Shown: positions 1 to 9,013, counted from the stretch's first letter. The stretch: DNA of 35,818 nt from Pseudoselenomonas ruminantium (GCF_900113715.1 NZ_FOQK01000032.1:1-35818); one strand, 5' to 3'. Notes: generated by a model from the letters alone, not told the origin. Program-made: numbers and translations.

Positions 1-70
1 CGTAACAAGCACATCGATGTAATTCGTTGCCTATCGCCGGAAAGGAACAGGCTTGTTCCAACATATCGGA

Positions 71-270
71 GGGCGAGGGTGGGTACACTTTCTTCGTAGA
101 CGGAGCGACTGCCCGAACGCAGTGAGGGATGGCCCGCGGTAGATAATCACTAGAACGTCTAGATGTATTGGCGCGCCGCCGGCTTGCCCGGCGCATGTCA
201 CTAAGTACGTACAAGGGTATCCGCGCGGGCCATTTAGCGGAGCGGAGAAAAAGAGCACCCACCCTCACCC
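71..270. repeat. MITE-like imperfect inverted repeat in the left non-coding region
   Basis: The two ends pair: bases 71-83 match 258-270 in inverted orientation with one mismatch (core GAGGGTGGGT at 75-84 with ACCCACCCTC at 257-266), and ATGGCCCGC at 129-137 pairs perfectly with GCGGGCCAT at 225-233. Between the arms lie a smaller GC hairpin (GCGCC 173-177 with GGCGC 190-194) and a short CTAGA/TCTAG palindrome near 150. The GC-rich, foldable, non-coding composition looks like the interspersed non-autonomous repeats common in Negativicutes and Clostridia; that family assignment is inference. A structured RNA is the alternative. The rest of 1-445 is AT-rich and shows no convincing gene; open frames here run through the repeat and have no ribosome site. 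Confidence 0.45.
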
Positions 271-445
271 AAGCTGAGCTGCTCCAAGCCTATTTTCAGC
301 TCGCACGAACATACAAACTGCAATTTTGTCGTAGGAGAAAAATTAAAATAACAGGAAAATTTGCAATTCATATGGAATACATATTATCATAGATAGTAAC
401 GATGATAGTTATCCTATCTTGATTAATTGCTGAGGGGGCATTTTG

Positions 446-1954
446 ATGATTATCCCAGAGAAAAACCTGATGAAACTTGCCAATGGCAGCGATGTTCGCG
501 GCGTCGCTATGGAGGGCGTAGCTGATGAACCGGTGACTTTGAGCACGGCGGCCGCTAACGTCATCACGTCGGGCTTTGTAGAATTCCTGCAGGCGCGCAC
601 GGGCAAGGACAAGAAGGAGCTGCGCATTGCCGTTGGCCGTGATTCGCGCCTGACGGGACATGACCTCAAACGCGAGGTCCTGAAGGCACTTACGGCACAT
701 GGTGTGGTGACGGTTGATTGCAGTATGGCTTCAACGCCGGCGATGTTCATGTCCACGGTATTCCCTGAAACCCAGATGGACGGTTCCATCATGATCACGG
801 CAAGCCATCTGCCTTACAACCGCAACGGCATGAAGTTCTTCACGAAGGATGGAGGCGTTGAGCATGAGGATATCATCACGATCCTGCAGAATGCTGCCCG
901 CTATCCGGTCATGGAGGGGGAGCGTTCCCAGGCACAGCGCTATAATCTGATGGAGCGTTATTGCCATCATCTGCGCAAGAAGATCCGCGAGGCTCTGGGG
1001 GGAGAGAACCAGCCACTCAAGGGCATGCACATCGTTGTCGATGCTGGCAACGGTGCTGGCGGCTTCTTTGCAACGCAGGTGCTGGGCCGGCTTGGCGCTG
1101 ATACGACGGGCAGCATCTATCTGGATCCGGATGGGCATTTCCCGAATCATATCCCGAACCCGGAGAACAAGCAGGCTATGGCTGCTATCCGCCAGGCTGT
1201 ACTCGACAATCGTGCCGACCTGGGCTTGATCTTCGATACGGACGTTGACCGCATGAGTGCTGTGCTCAAGAACGGCAAAGAGATCAGCCGCAACGAGCTT
1301 ATCGGCATGATGGCGGCCATCCTTGAGCCGGATTATCCGGGCAGTACGATCATCACCGACTCGGTCACCAGCGATGAGCTCACGGAATTCCTTGAGAAGG
1401 ATCTGGGACTCAAGCATATGCGCTATATGCGCGGCTACAAGAATGTCATCGATGAGTGCATCCGCCAGAACAAGGCTGGTGTCGTCTCGCCGCTGGCTAT
1501 CGAGACGTCGGGCCATGGCGCACTGTCTGAGAACTACTATCTCGACGATGGTGCTTATCTGGCTGTCAAGCTGCTCGTCGCTGCTGCCAAGGCCAAAGCT
1601 GGCGGCCGCCGCCTCTCGGATCTCGTCAAGAATCTCGGCGCACCGGCAGAGAGCCAGGAGTTCCGCCTCAAGATCAAGGGCGAGGAGGATTTCCGCGCCT
1701 ACGGCAATGGCGTGCTCAAGACCTTCGAGGAGCGCGCTGTGCAGGCTGGCATCAAGGTGGCCAAGCCGTCGTATGAAGGTGTGCGTCTCGTCTTCCCGAA
1801 TGGCTGGGCGCTGCTGCGCATGTCGCTGCATGATCCGAACATGCCGCTCAACATCGAGAGCCGCGAAGAAGGCGGCGTGAAGGAGATCGCCGCGCAGGTC
1901 AAGGGCATGCTCGATGGTTTTGTGAGCCTCGATCTCAGCGTCTTCGCCGAATAA
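446..1954 (+). CDS. Phosphoglucomutase/phosphomannomutase (alpha-D-phosphohexomutase family)
   Basis: Interconverts hexose 1- and 6-phosphates through a phosphoserine, supplying sugar-1-phosphates for polysaccharide and nucleotide-sugar synthesis in the cytoplasm. The 502-residue protein has the full four-domain layout: catalytic Ser120 in TASHLPYNRNG (canonical TASHNP), the magnesium loop DTDVDR at 264-269, the sugar-binding ETSGH loop at 353-357, and the phosphate-binding SREEGG at 472-477. The TASHLPYNRNG loop is closer to the ManB/CpsG-like branch than to GlmM. I start at ATG 446, seven bases after GAGGGGG (432-438); a TTG at 443 is in frame but too close. It stands alone: a terminator follows at 1977, and a weak TTGCAA/TATCAT pair around 361-390 may be its promoter. 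Substrate preference (glucose or mannose) cannot be read from sequence. Confidence 0.9.
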   Translation: MIIPEKNLMKLANGSDVRGVAMEGVADEPVTLSTAAANVITSGFVEFLQARTGKDKKELRIAVGRDSRLTGHDLKREVLKALTAHGVVTVDCSMASTPAMFMSTVFPETQMDGSIMITASHLPYNRNGMKFFTKDGGVEHEDIITILQNAARYPVMEGERSQAQRYNLMERYCHHLRKKIREALGGENQPLKGMHIVVDAGNGAGGFFATQVLGRLGADTTGSIYLDPDGHFPNHIPNPENKQAMAAIRQAVLDNRADLGLIFDTDVDRMSAVLKNGKEISRNELIGMMAAILEPDYPGSTIITDSVTSDELTEFLEKDLGLKHMRYMRGYKNVIDECIRQNKAGVVSPLAIETSGHGALSENYYLDDGAYLAVKLLVAAAKAKAGGRRLSDLVKNLGAPAESQEFRLKIKGEEDFRAYGNGVLKTFEERAVQAGIKVAKPSYEGVRLVFPNGWALLRMSLHDPNMPLNIESREEGGVKEIAAQVKGMLDGFVSLDLSVFAE

Positions 1955-1976
1955 GACATAGGGCAAGGATAGATTG

Positions 1977-2020
1977 ACCTGCCGCACCGCCAATCATGGC
2001 GCGCTGCGGCAGGTTTTATT
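1977..2020 (+). terminator. Intrinsic terminator after the hexomutase gene
   Basis: ACCTGCCGCA (1977-1986) pairs perfectly with TGCGGCAGGT (2005-2014), enclosing a second small stem CGCCA/TGGCG, and is followed by TTTATT. It lies 23 bases after the stop codon and separates this gene from the yybS operon. Confidence 0.8.
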
Positions 2021-2033
2021 AGTACCTGCTTTC

Positions 2034-2062
2034 AAGACAGTGATATCCTTTTCTGCTATAAT
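2034..2062 (+). promoter_or_regulatory. Promoter of the yybS-gdpP-rplI-lonC-dnaB operon
   Basis: AAGACA (2034-2039) and TATAAT (2057-2062) are separated by 17 bases, and a TGC directly before the -10 makes it an extended -10 promoter. No other strong promoter is visible until after dnaB, and the following genes are 4 to 19 bases apart or overlapping, which supports one transcript. Confidence 0.65.
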
Positions 2063-2093
2063 GTAGATTGGTTTAGCTAGAAAGGATGACGAC

Positions 2094-3056
2094 ATGAATC
2101 AACATAGAATCACCCCGATGACAGAGAGCGGCCTGCTGGCGGCATTGACTGTGATCTTGGCTATGATAGCCGTTTATTTGCCGGTGCTGGGCATGTTTGC
2201 AGCACTAATCTGGTCGCTGCCCATTGTTGTGCTGGTGGTGCGCCACGGCTTGCGCTGGGGCATCATGGCGGTGCTGATTTCCGGCATCATCATGGCACTG
2301 CTGATCGAGCCGCTGCTGTCGCTGCGGATGGTGATAGCTTTTGCGCCGATGGGGCTGCTTTTAGGGCTGGGGTTCCGCAAGGGCTGGCCTGGCATGAAGA
2401 TTTTTGGCGTGGGCTTGCTGGCCTCGCTTTTGAGTCTGCTGGCGGCCTTTGCGCTGGTATTTGCGGTGACCGCAGTGAATCCGCTGAATCTGCAGGTAGA
2501 TGCTTTGCAGCAGTCCTTTGACGCAGTCTTCAATCTCTATGAAGAGATGGGGCTTGATGCCAAGGCCATCGCGGACGGACGCCAGTTGGTGGCTGAGGGT
2601 ATGGTCATGGTACAGATCCTGATTCCCTTGGTGGTCATCATGATGGGCGTGATCTATACCGCCATCGGCTATCTGGCCGGTGTGAAGGTATTGCGCCGTC
2701 TGGGGCATGCGGTTCCGCAGGTGCTGCCCTTTGCGCAGTGGCGGCTGCCGGTGTTTTTCCTGTATCTGTTCGGCTTTGCGATGGTCGGCATATACTGGGG
2801 CGGCACGCGGCAGATCCAGCCCCTCTATCAGCTGTCGATGAATGCGAATATGCTGGCGATCTTTGCCGGTCTTATACAGGGCCTGGCGCTTACCCACTGC
2901 GTGTTGAGCCATTACCGGGTATCGCGTCTGGTCAGGATCTTGCTCTATGTGATCGTCCTGACGAATGGTTTCCTGGCGCAGCTGGTGGCGCTGACGGGCC
3001 TTTTTGATATGCTTTTTGACTACCGCCGCCGTTTCTCGGCACAAGGGAAGAAATGA
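2094..3056 (+). CDS. yybS: YybS-family (DUF2232) integral membrane protein
   Basis: A 320-residue protein made almost entirely of hydrophobic helices, about eight, with short loops and a basic tail (YRRRFSAQGKK). The family is known by its position: in many Firmicutes it lies directly upstream of gdpP, rplI and dnaB, exactly as here. Its biochemical function is not established; distant resemblance to the membrane components of substrate-binding (S-component/ECF-like) transporters has been noted for DUF2232, so a transport role is possible but unproven. The start at ATG 2094 is preceded by GAAAGGA. The stop is 11 bases before gdpP. Confidence 0.8.
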   Translation: MNQHRITPMTESGLLAALTVILAMIAVYLPVLGMFAALIWSLPIVVLVVRHGLRWGIMAVLISGIIMALLIEPLLSLRMVIAFAPMGLLLGLGFRKGWPGMKIFGVGLLASLLSLLAAFALVFAVTAVNPLNLQVDALQQSFDAVFNLYEEMGLDAKAIADGRQLVAEGMVMVQILIPLVVIMMGVIYTAIGYLAGVKVLRRLGHAVPQVLPFAQWRLPVFFLYLFGFAMVGIYWGGTRQIQPLYQLSMNANMLAIFAGLIQGLALTHCVLSHYRVSRLVRILLYVIVLTNGFLAQLVALTGLFDMLFDYRRRFSAQGKK

Positions 3057-3067
3057 GGTGAGGCGTT

Positions 3068-5077
3068 ATGCCACGGAATCTGTCAGCCTGGATTGATTTG
3101 ACCATCCATTTGATCATCATGCTGGTATTGGTCATGGTTCTTTCCTGTTATAATGAATATATCGCCGCAATTGCCGGTGTTATCTGGCTGGCCTTAGCCT
3201 CCTTTGCACGGGAACGCTGTACCGATCGGGCAAAACGATTTGAGCGTTACTGCCGCAATGTTGTGGAGAATATCAGTGAGATGGTGAATTATGCGGTGGA
3301 AGAGCTGCCGCAGGCCGTCATCATCATCACGGAGGACGGACGCATCCAGTGGACGAATTCCCGTCTGGCCGGCTATGTCGGCAGTGAGCCGGAGCTCGAT
3401 ACGGATATCGCGGATATCTGGCCGGGCATCATCATCGGCCCGGTTTGGGGACAGGAAGGGGAATACGTCTTTGCGCATGAGGATAAATACTATCAAGTGC
3501 GCTACCGGCCGGTAAAGATGGCGCCACATCAGCAGCAGCTCATGGCGCTGTATGTGCAGGATGTCACGCAGCATGAGACGTTGCGGCTGACCTATAAGGA
3601 GAGCCGTACGGTACTGCTTTACATCCAGATCGATAATTATGACGAGGTCATGCAGGGGCAGTCGGAAGCCGAGCGTACCTCACTTTTGCTGGCGGTAAAC
3701 CAGATCCTCGATAAATGGATGAAGAATCTCGGCGGTTTTATGCGCCGTGTATCGGATGACCTCTATGTCGTGGTGCTCACGCGTGAGGCGTTGGAAAAAG
3801 CTATGAGCGAGCGTTTTGATGTGCTCGATAAGGCCCGCCAGCTCCAGAGCACGAACCGCCTGCCGGTAACGCTATCGATGGGCGTGGCAGTAGCGGATAA
3901 CCAGTCGATGGCAGAGATGGGCGCGCAGGCCCAGGCCTGCCTTGACCTGGCTTTGGGCCGTGGCGGTGATCAGGTAGCTGTGCTCATCGATGGTAAGACG
4001 CAGTTCTTTGGCGGCCGTGCCAAGGCTGTCGAGAAGCATACGCGCGTCAAGGCGCGCGTTGTCGCTCATGCGGTCCGGGAAATCATGGAAGGGGCCGATG
4101 AAGTCTATGTCATGGGCCACCACAACGAGGACTTCGACTGCTTCGGCGCGGCCATGGGTGTGGCCAAGATGGCGCGGGTGCTCGAAAAGCCGGTGCATAT
4201 TGTGCTGTCTGACATGAATGAAGGCATCGATAAGTTCACCGACCTGCTGCAGGGCAAGGAGGAGTACGAGGACATCTTCGTACGGGCTGAGGACCTCACG
4301 ACGATGACGGCCCTCAACCCGGTGCTGATTGTCGTCGATACGCATATTCCGCATCTTGTCGCGGATCCGACGCTACTGGAGCGCATCCCGCAGGTGGTGG
4401 TCATCGATCATCATCGCCGCAGTGAGCATTTCATCAAGAACCCGCTGCTTGTCTACATCGAGCCGGCGTCGAGCTCCACGAGTGAGCTGGTGACGGAGCT
4501 GCTCGCGTATTTCAGCGACGATCTGATGCTGTCGCGTCTCGATGCGACGGCGCTCTACTCGGGCATTGTCGTCGATACCAAGAATTTTGCCGTGCAGACC
4601 GGCGTGCGCACGTTTGATGCGGCAGCCTATCTGCGCCGCAGTGGTGCCGACCCGGTCATGGTGCGGCATCTGTTCCGCTCCGATTACGATACGACCGTGG
4701 CGCTGGCCAAGACCAAGGCGCGATCGGAGCTCTACGGCGGCGGTCTCATCGTTTCGTATATCCCCGAGACGATACCGAATGTGCAGGTCATTGCGGCCCA
4801 GGCGGCCGACTCGCTGCTGCGCATCGAGAATGTGCGCATGAGTATCGTCATTTTCCAGCTGCCGAACAAGGTAGTGGGCCTCAGTGCCCGTTCGACCGGC
4901 GATATGAACGTACAGGTCATCATGGAAGCCTTTGGTGGCGGCGGCCATCAGAATGTGGCTGGCGCACAGGTGGAGAATGGCGACCTGCAGGCCATCAAGG
5001 CCAAGGCAATTGAAATCAGTAAAAAATATATAGAGGAGAATGATCAAGATGAAAGTAATACTTCAGCAGGACGTTAA
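3068..5077 (+). CDS. gdpP: Cyclic-di-AMP phosphodiesterase GdpP (YybT family)
   Basis: Hydrolyses c-di-AMP to pApA, lowering a second messenger that controls potassium, osmotic balance and wall homeostasis in Firmicutes. The 669 residues show the complete architecture: two membrane helices (about 10-50), a PAS-like domain (about 75-175), a degenerate GGDEF domain whose signature has become SDDLY (about 235), then DHH with GHHNEDFDCFG near 350 and the DHH motif in IDHHRR near 446, and DHHA1 ending in GGGGHQNVAG near 622. The metal-binding Asp/His residues are intact, so it should be active, while the GGDEF domain cannot be a cyclase. It overlaps rplI by 29 bases. Its link to the trk genes further right is functional inference only. 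Confidence 0.95.
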   Translation: MPRNLSAWIDLTIHLIIMLVLVMVLSCYNEYIAAIAGVIWLALASFARERCTDRAKRFERYCRNVVENISEMVNYAVEELPQAVIIITEDGRIQWTNSRLAGYVGSEPELDTDIADIWPGIIIGPVWGQEGEYVFAHEDKYYQVRYRPVKMAPHQQQLMALYVQDVTQHETLRLTYKESRTVLLYIQIDNYDEVMQGQSEAERTSLLLAVNQILDKWMKNLGGFMRRVSDDLYVVVLTREALEKAMSERFDVLDKARQLQSTNRLPVTLSMGVAVADNQSMAEMGAQAQACLDLALGRGGDQVAVLIDGKTQFFGGRAKAVEKHTRVKARVVAHAVREIMEGADEVYVMGHHNEDFDCFGAAMGVAKMARVLEKPVHIVLSDMNEGIDKFTDLLQGKEEYEDIFVRAEDLTTMTALNPVLIVVDTHIPHLVADPTLLERIPQVVVIDHHRRSEHFIKNPLLVYIEPASSSTSELVTELLAYFSDDLMLSRLDATALYSGIVVDTKNFAVQTGVRTFDAAAYLRRSGADPVMVRHLFRSDYDTTVALAKTKARSELYGGGLIVSYIPETIPNVQVIAAQAADSLLRIENVRMSIVIFQLPNKVVGLSARSTGDMNVQVIMEAFGGGGHQNVAGAQVENGDLQAIKAKAIEISKKYIEENDQDESNTSAGR

Positions 5078-5492
5078 GAAACTGGGCAAGAAGGGCGATA
5101 TCGTCGAGGTATCCGAGGGCTACGGCCGCAACTTCCTGCTGCCGAAGAAAGCCGCTGTCCTGGCTACGGCTGAGAACATGAACGTCGCCAAGGCACAGGC
5201 AGGCTCCAAGGCCCGCAAGGATGCTATGGCTACGGATGAAGCGAAGCTCATGGCGGCTCAGCTGGAGAAGGTGGAAGTGACGATCCCCGTCAAGATCGGC
5301 GAGGGCGGCAAGCTCTTTGGCTCGGTTACGGGCAAGGATGTTGCAGAGGCACTCAAGAAGAGCAATATCGATATCGACAAGCGCAAGATCTCGATTAAGG
5401 GTGAGGTCACGGGCGCAGGCACCTATGAAGCTGTCATCAAGGTGCATCCGTCGATCACGAGCACGATCAAGATCAATGTAGTAGCTGGCTGA
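5049..5492 (+). CDS. rplI: 50S ribosomal protein bL9
   Basis: A 147-residue protein with the conserved N-terminal MKVILQQDV start, the KKGDIVEVSEGYGRNFLLPKKAA RNA-binding segment written here in two parts (GDIVEV and GYGRNFLLP), and the C-terminal domain ending in INVVAG. It binds 23S rRNA at the base of the L1 stalk. The start is ATG 5049 and not the in-frame ATG at 5040, because AGAGGAG at 5032-5038 is ten bases from the former and only one from the latter, and bL9 begins MKVIL. It lies inside the 3' end of gdpP, so its translation is probably coupled. Confidence 0.97.
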   Translation: MKVILQQDVKKLGKKGDIVEVSEGYGRNFLLPKKAAVLATAENMNVAKAQAGSKARKDAMATDEAKLMAAQLEKVEVTIPVKIGEGGKLFGSVTGKDVAEALKKSNIDIDKRKISIKGEVTGAGTYEAVIKVHPSITSTIKINVVAG

Positions 5493-5496
5493 TATC

Positions 5497-7470
5497 ATGA
5501 ATCTCTTTAAAAATATCTTCAGTATATTCCATAAACATGAGGAGCAGGCTATGCCTGCTCCTGCTAGTCAGGAAACGCCTATCGACCGTGAAATCGACGC
5601 GCTCTATGCCGTACTGGTCGACATCATGGGAACGGAAAAGCTCGTCATGAAGGCTGGCAAGATGAAGGCCCTGCAGCTCATGCGCTCGGAGGATCGCTGC
5701 GAGCGCGTGCTGGCCCTGCAGCGCATCCTCGACGAAGATCCTCTGATCTCACCGGCGCCGAAGGAAGAGCAGCTGCCGGAGGTCATGGAGCTCTTGTCGG
5801 AGCGCACGGCAGATCTCGTGGCGCGCCGCAATGTCGAGGACAATATCGAGAAAAAGGTCAACGAGAAGCTCGAAAAGGAGCATCAGGACTATGTCAATGA
5901 CATCCGCCGGCAGGTCATCAAAGAGGAAAAGCCAGGGGCTGAGTCGCCGCAGGATAAGAAAAAGCGTGAAAAGCTCGAGGAGCTTGAGAAGGTGCATCTG
6001 ACCCAGTCCATTATGGAATTGTTGCGGCCGCAGGATTTTTCCGAAATCGTCGGACAGGAACGGGCCGTGAAATCGCTGATGGCCAAGCTGAGCTCGCCGT
6101 ATCCGCAGCATCTGTTGCTTTATGGTCCGCCGGGTGTCGGCAAAACGACAGCGGCCCGCTTGGTGTTGGAGGCGGCCAAGAAGAAGGCGGCTTCGCCATT
6201 TGCGGAGGAAGCACCGTTTGTAGAGACGGACGGCACTACGCTGCGCTGGGACCCGCGCGATATGACGAATCCGCTGCTGGGGTCGGTGCATGATCCGATT
6301 TATCAAGGTGCACAGAAAAGCCTTGCCGATAGCGGTATCCCCGAACCGAAACCGGGACTTGTCACGGATGCACATGGCGGCATCCTGTTCATCGACGAGA
6401 TCGGTGAGATGGATGAGATGCTCCAGAATAAGCTTCTGAAAGTGCTCGAAGACAAGCGGGCATTCTTTGAGTCGGCCTATTACGATCCGACGGATGAGAA
6501 GGTACCGCCGTATATCCGCAAGTTGTTTGAAGAAGGAGCACCGGCAGATTTTGTGCTGATAGGTGCAACGACGCGCGATGCTGGCCATATCAATCCGGCA
6601 CTGCGTTCGCGCTGTGCCGAGATCTACTTTGAGCCGCTGACGCCGAAGCATATCCAGCAGATCGTACAGAATGCGGCAGCCAAGCTCCATGTCACGATGG
6701 ATGAAGGGGTCAGCGAGCTTATCAGCGAGTACACCATTGAGGGCCGCAAGGCCATCAACATCCTTGCCGATGCTTATAGCCTGGCTTTGGAGAAATGCGG
6801 TGCGGCTGATAGCGTGCCCGTCGAGCAGATTGCTAGGGGCGAGGGGCCCGCAGTGACGATTACCAAGGCCGAAATCTACGAAGTGGCGCAGGTTAGCCGC
6901 CTGTATCAGTTTGTCAAGAAAAAGGCGTCAGATAAGGCTGTTCAGGGGCATGTCTTTGGTCTTGGGGTGGCTGGTTTCCTCGGCTCGGTTATCGAAATCG
7001 AGGCTGTGGCCTTTGCGGCCCATGAAAAGGGCAAGGGCACGGTGCGCTTCAACGAGACGGCGGGCTCGATGGCCAAGGATTCGGTATTCAATGCTGCTTC
7101 AGTCATGCGGAAGCTGACCGGCAAGGATATCCATGACTACGATATCCATATCAATGTCATCGGCGGCGGCAACATCGATGGGCCGAGTGCCGGTACGGCT
7201 ATCCTGGCCGTTCTCACAAGTGCTGTGACTGGCAGGAAAATCCGCCAGGACGTTGCCGTGACTGGCGAGATTTCTCTGCAGGGCCGCGTGCGTCCGGTCG
7301 GCGGTGTCTTTGAAAAAGCCTATGGTGCTAAGCAGGCGGGCATCAAGACACTGATTATTCCGAAGGAAAATGACAAGGATATTCCGCAGGAGCATTTGGG
7401 CTTGGACATCCATGCCGTCGAGACGGCAGAAGAGGCATTTGCTATCCTCTTTGCAGAAGCGGAAGAATAA
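5497..7470 (+). CDS. lonC: LonC-type ATP-dependent serine protease
   Basis: A soluble AAA+ protease of up to 657 residues. After a helical, charged N-terminal region (about 25-165) come Walker A GPPGVGKT (about 210), Walker B LFIDEIGEM (about 297), a sensor arginine region (NPALRSRC), and a C-terminal Lon protease domain with the nucleophile in DGPSAGTA (about 565) and the catalytic lysine in the AYGAKQAG segment about 45 residues later. It lacks the long N domain of LonA and the membrane insertion of LonB. The position between rplI and dnaB matches LonC genes of spore-forming Clostridia. The start is uncertain: ATG 5497 follows the rplI stop by four bases without a clear ribosome site, while ATG 5551 has GAGGAG six bases upstream and sits in a hairpin. 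Confidence 0.88.
   Translation: MNLFKNIFSIFHKHEEQAMPAPASQETPIDREIDALYAVLVDIMGTEKLVMKAGKMKALQLMRSEDRCERVLALQRILDEDPLISPAPKEEQLPEVMELLSERTADLVARRNVEDNIEKKVNEKLEKEHQDYVNDIRRQVIKEEKPGAESPQDKKKREKLEELEKVHLTQSIMELLRPQDFSEIVGQERAVKSLMAKLSSPYPQHLLLYGPPGVGKTTAARLVLEAAKKKAASPFAEEAPFVETDGTTLRWDPRDMTNPLLGSVHDPIYQGAQKSLADSGIPEPKPGLVTDAHGGILFIDEIGEMDEMLQNKLLKVLEDKRAFFESAYYDPTDEKVPPYIRKLFEEGAPADFVLIGATTRDAGHINPALRSRCAEIYFEPLTPKHIQQIVQNAAAKLHVTMDEGVSELISEYTIEGRKAINILADAYSLALEKCGAADSVPVEQIARGEGPAVTITKAEIYEVAQVSRLYQFVKKKASDKAVQGHVFGLGVAGFLGSVIEIEAVAFAAHEKGKGTVRFNETAGSMAKDSVFNAASVMRKLTGKDIHDYDIHINVIGGGNIDGPSAGTAILAVLTSAVTGRKIRQDVAVTGEISLQGRVRPVGGVFEKAYGAKQAGIKTLIIPKENDKDIPQEHLGLDIHAVETAEEAFAILFAEAEE
5541..5561 (+). 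promoter_or_regulatory. Perfect hairpin over the alternative lonC start codon
   Basis: GGAGCAGGC (5541-5549) and GCCTGCTCC (5553-5561) are exact inverted repeats with a three-base gap. The first arm overlaps the GAGGAG ribosome site (5539-5544) and the gap holds most of the in-frame ATG at 5551, so folding would hide both. No T-run follows, so it is not a terminator. Confidence 0.4.
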
Positions 7471-7489
7471 ATAGAAAGGAACTTCACCT

Positions 7490-8818
7490 ATGGCATTGCC
7501 AGACCGCGTCCCTCCACAGAATATCGAGGCCGAGCAGGCCGTTCTGGGAGCGATGCTCATAAAGAAAGAAGCCATCATCGCCGTGCAGGAGATCCTGCTG
7601 CCCGATGACTTCTACCGGGAAGCTCATCGCATTGTCTATGAGGCGATGCTGGAGCTTTCGGGAAACGATGAGGCTGTGGACCTCGTCACGCTCACTGAGC
7701 AGCTGCGCAAAAGTGAGAAGCTGGAAAAGATTGGCGGTCTGCCGTTCATCACGCAGCTGGCCAATGCCGTGCCGACGGCGGCCAATGTGACCTATCATGC
7801 CAAAATCGTCAAAGAGAAGGCGGAGCTTCGCAATCTCATCAACGCTGCGACGGAAATCGCTGGTGCAGCTTATGAGGATACGGACAACGTCGAGAATATC
7901 ATGGACGAGGCCGAGAAAAAGATATTGGCGGTGGCGAATCGCCAGAACGGTGGTGCCTTCGAATCGATGAAGAGCATTGTCATGCGTACGTTCGAACGCA
8001 TCAATGTGCTCTATGAGTCCAAGGGTGGCCTTACGGGTATCAGCTCGGGCTTCAAAGACCTCGACACGCTGACCGCAGGTTTGCAGAAATCTGACTTGAT
8101 TCTCGTGGCAGCGCGCCCGTCGATGGGTAAGACGGCATTTACGCTCAATATCGCTTCGTACGTTGGCCTGCACGGTCATAGTGTTGCGTTCTTCTCGCTC
8201 GAAATGAGCAAGGAGCAGCTCATGCAGCGTATGCTCTGCTCCGAAGGCGGCATCGATGCTTCCCGTCTGCGCACGGGCCAGCTCGATGAAGGCGAATGGA
8301 ACCATCTCGTCGAGACGGCGGACAAGCTCAGCCGTGCGCCGATCTATATCGATGATACGGCTGGCATCACGGTCATGGATCTGCGTTCCAAGGCCCGCCG
8401 GCTGAAGGCCGAGCATGGCCTTGACCTCATCATCATCGACTACCTGCAGCTCATGCAGGGCCGTCCAAGCAAGAATAGCGATAACCGCCAGCAGGAGATC
8501 TCAGAAATCTCGCGCTCGCTCAAGGCACTGGCCCGTGAGCTGGACGTGCCGGTCATCGCACTCTCGCAGCTCTCGCGTTCCGTCGAAAGCCGTCAGGTCA
8601 AGAAACCGATGCTCTCGGACTTGCGCGAATCCGGTTCGCTGGAGCAGGATGCCGATATCGTCATGTTCCTCTATCGTGAGGATTACTACGATAAGGATAC
8701 GGAAAACAAAAATATCACGGAAATCATTGTAGCCAAGCATCGTAATGGACCGGTTGACAGCATATCGCTGTTCTTCCAGAAGGAGTTCACCAAGTTCCGC
8801 GATCTGCTGGTGCAGTGA
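7490..8818 (+). CDS. dnaB: Replicative DNA helicase DnaB
   Basis: A hexameric helicase that unwinds DNA at the replication fork (named DnaC in Bacillus). The 442-residue protein starts with the N-terminal primase-interacting domain (PPQNIEAEQAVLGAML), then a linker helix, and the RecA-like motor with Walker A ARPSMGKT (about 208-215), Walker B LIIIDYLQLM (about 313-322), the SQLSR motif, and the DIVMFLYREDYY segment near the C terminus. Length and motifs are normal and no intein is present. AAAGGA at 7475-7480 lies nine bases before ATG 7490. It is the last gene of the operon and is followed by a strong terminator. Confidence 0.97.
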   Translation: MALPDRVPPQNIEAEQAVLGAMLIKKEAIIAVQEILLPDDFYREAHRIVYEAMLELSGNDEAVDLVTLTEQLRKSEKLEKIGGLPFITQLANAVPTAANVTYHAKIVKEKAELRNLINAATEIAGAAYEDTDNVENIMDEAEKKILAVANRQNGGAFESMKSIVMRTFERINVLYESKGGLTGISSGFKDLDTLTAGLQKSDLILVAARPSMGKTAFTLNIASYVGLHGHSVAFFSLEMSKEQLMQRMLCSEGGIDASRLRTGQLDEGEWNHLVETADKLSRAPIYIDDTAGITVMDLRSKARRLKAEHGLDLIIIDYLQLMQGRPSKNSDNRQQEISEISRSLKALARELDVPVIALSQLSRSVESRQVKKPMLSDLRESGSLEQDADIVMFLYREDYYDKDTENKNITEIIVAKHRNGPVDSISLFFQKEFTKFRDLLVQ

Positions 8819-8838
8819 TAGCCGCAGATGCTATATAG

Positions 8839-8880
8839 AAAATACCGCTGACGCTTTTGGCGTCAGCGGTATTTTTTTTT
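8839..8880 (+). terminator. Strong intrinsic terminator after dnaB
   Basis: AAAATACCGCTGACGC (8839-8854) pairs over all 16 bases with 8860-8875, with a five-base loop and a run of T to 8880. It ends the yybS-dnaB operon. From there to 9013 I see only low-complexity AT-rich spacer with no gene. Confidence 0.95.
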
Positions 8881-9013
8881 GCAGCTTGCCTGTTCGTGGG
8901 GGCAAAGCGGAAAAGCATGATGGGGGCCTCGCTGCGTCCTTGGGAAAATGATGACGGATTTTGCGTGATTCTGGTTTTTTTACGGATTTCCACTTGTTTT
9001 ATGAGATTTTTTC

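Noticed and set aside
61-100. AGGGTGGGTAC resembling the T-box antiterminator motif
   Set aside because: The T-box consensus AGGGTGGNACCGCG is not met, and no specifier stem or downstream tRNA-related gene exists.
168-392. 74-codon open frame in the left non-coding region
   Set aside because: It runs through the inverted repeat, has no ribosome site, and its Arg-rich product looks like translated repeat DNA.
731-1993. 420-codon minus-strand frame opposite the hexomutase gene
   Set aside because: It is the antisense shadow of a gene whose full motif set is on the plus strand; it has no ribosome site and no recognisable domain.
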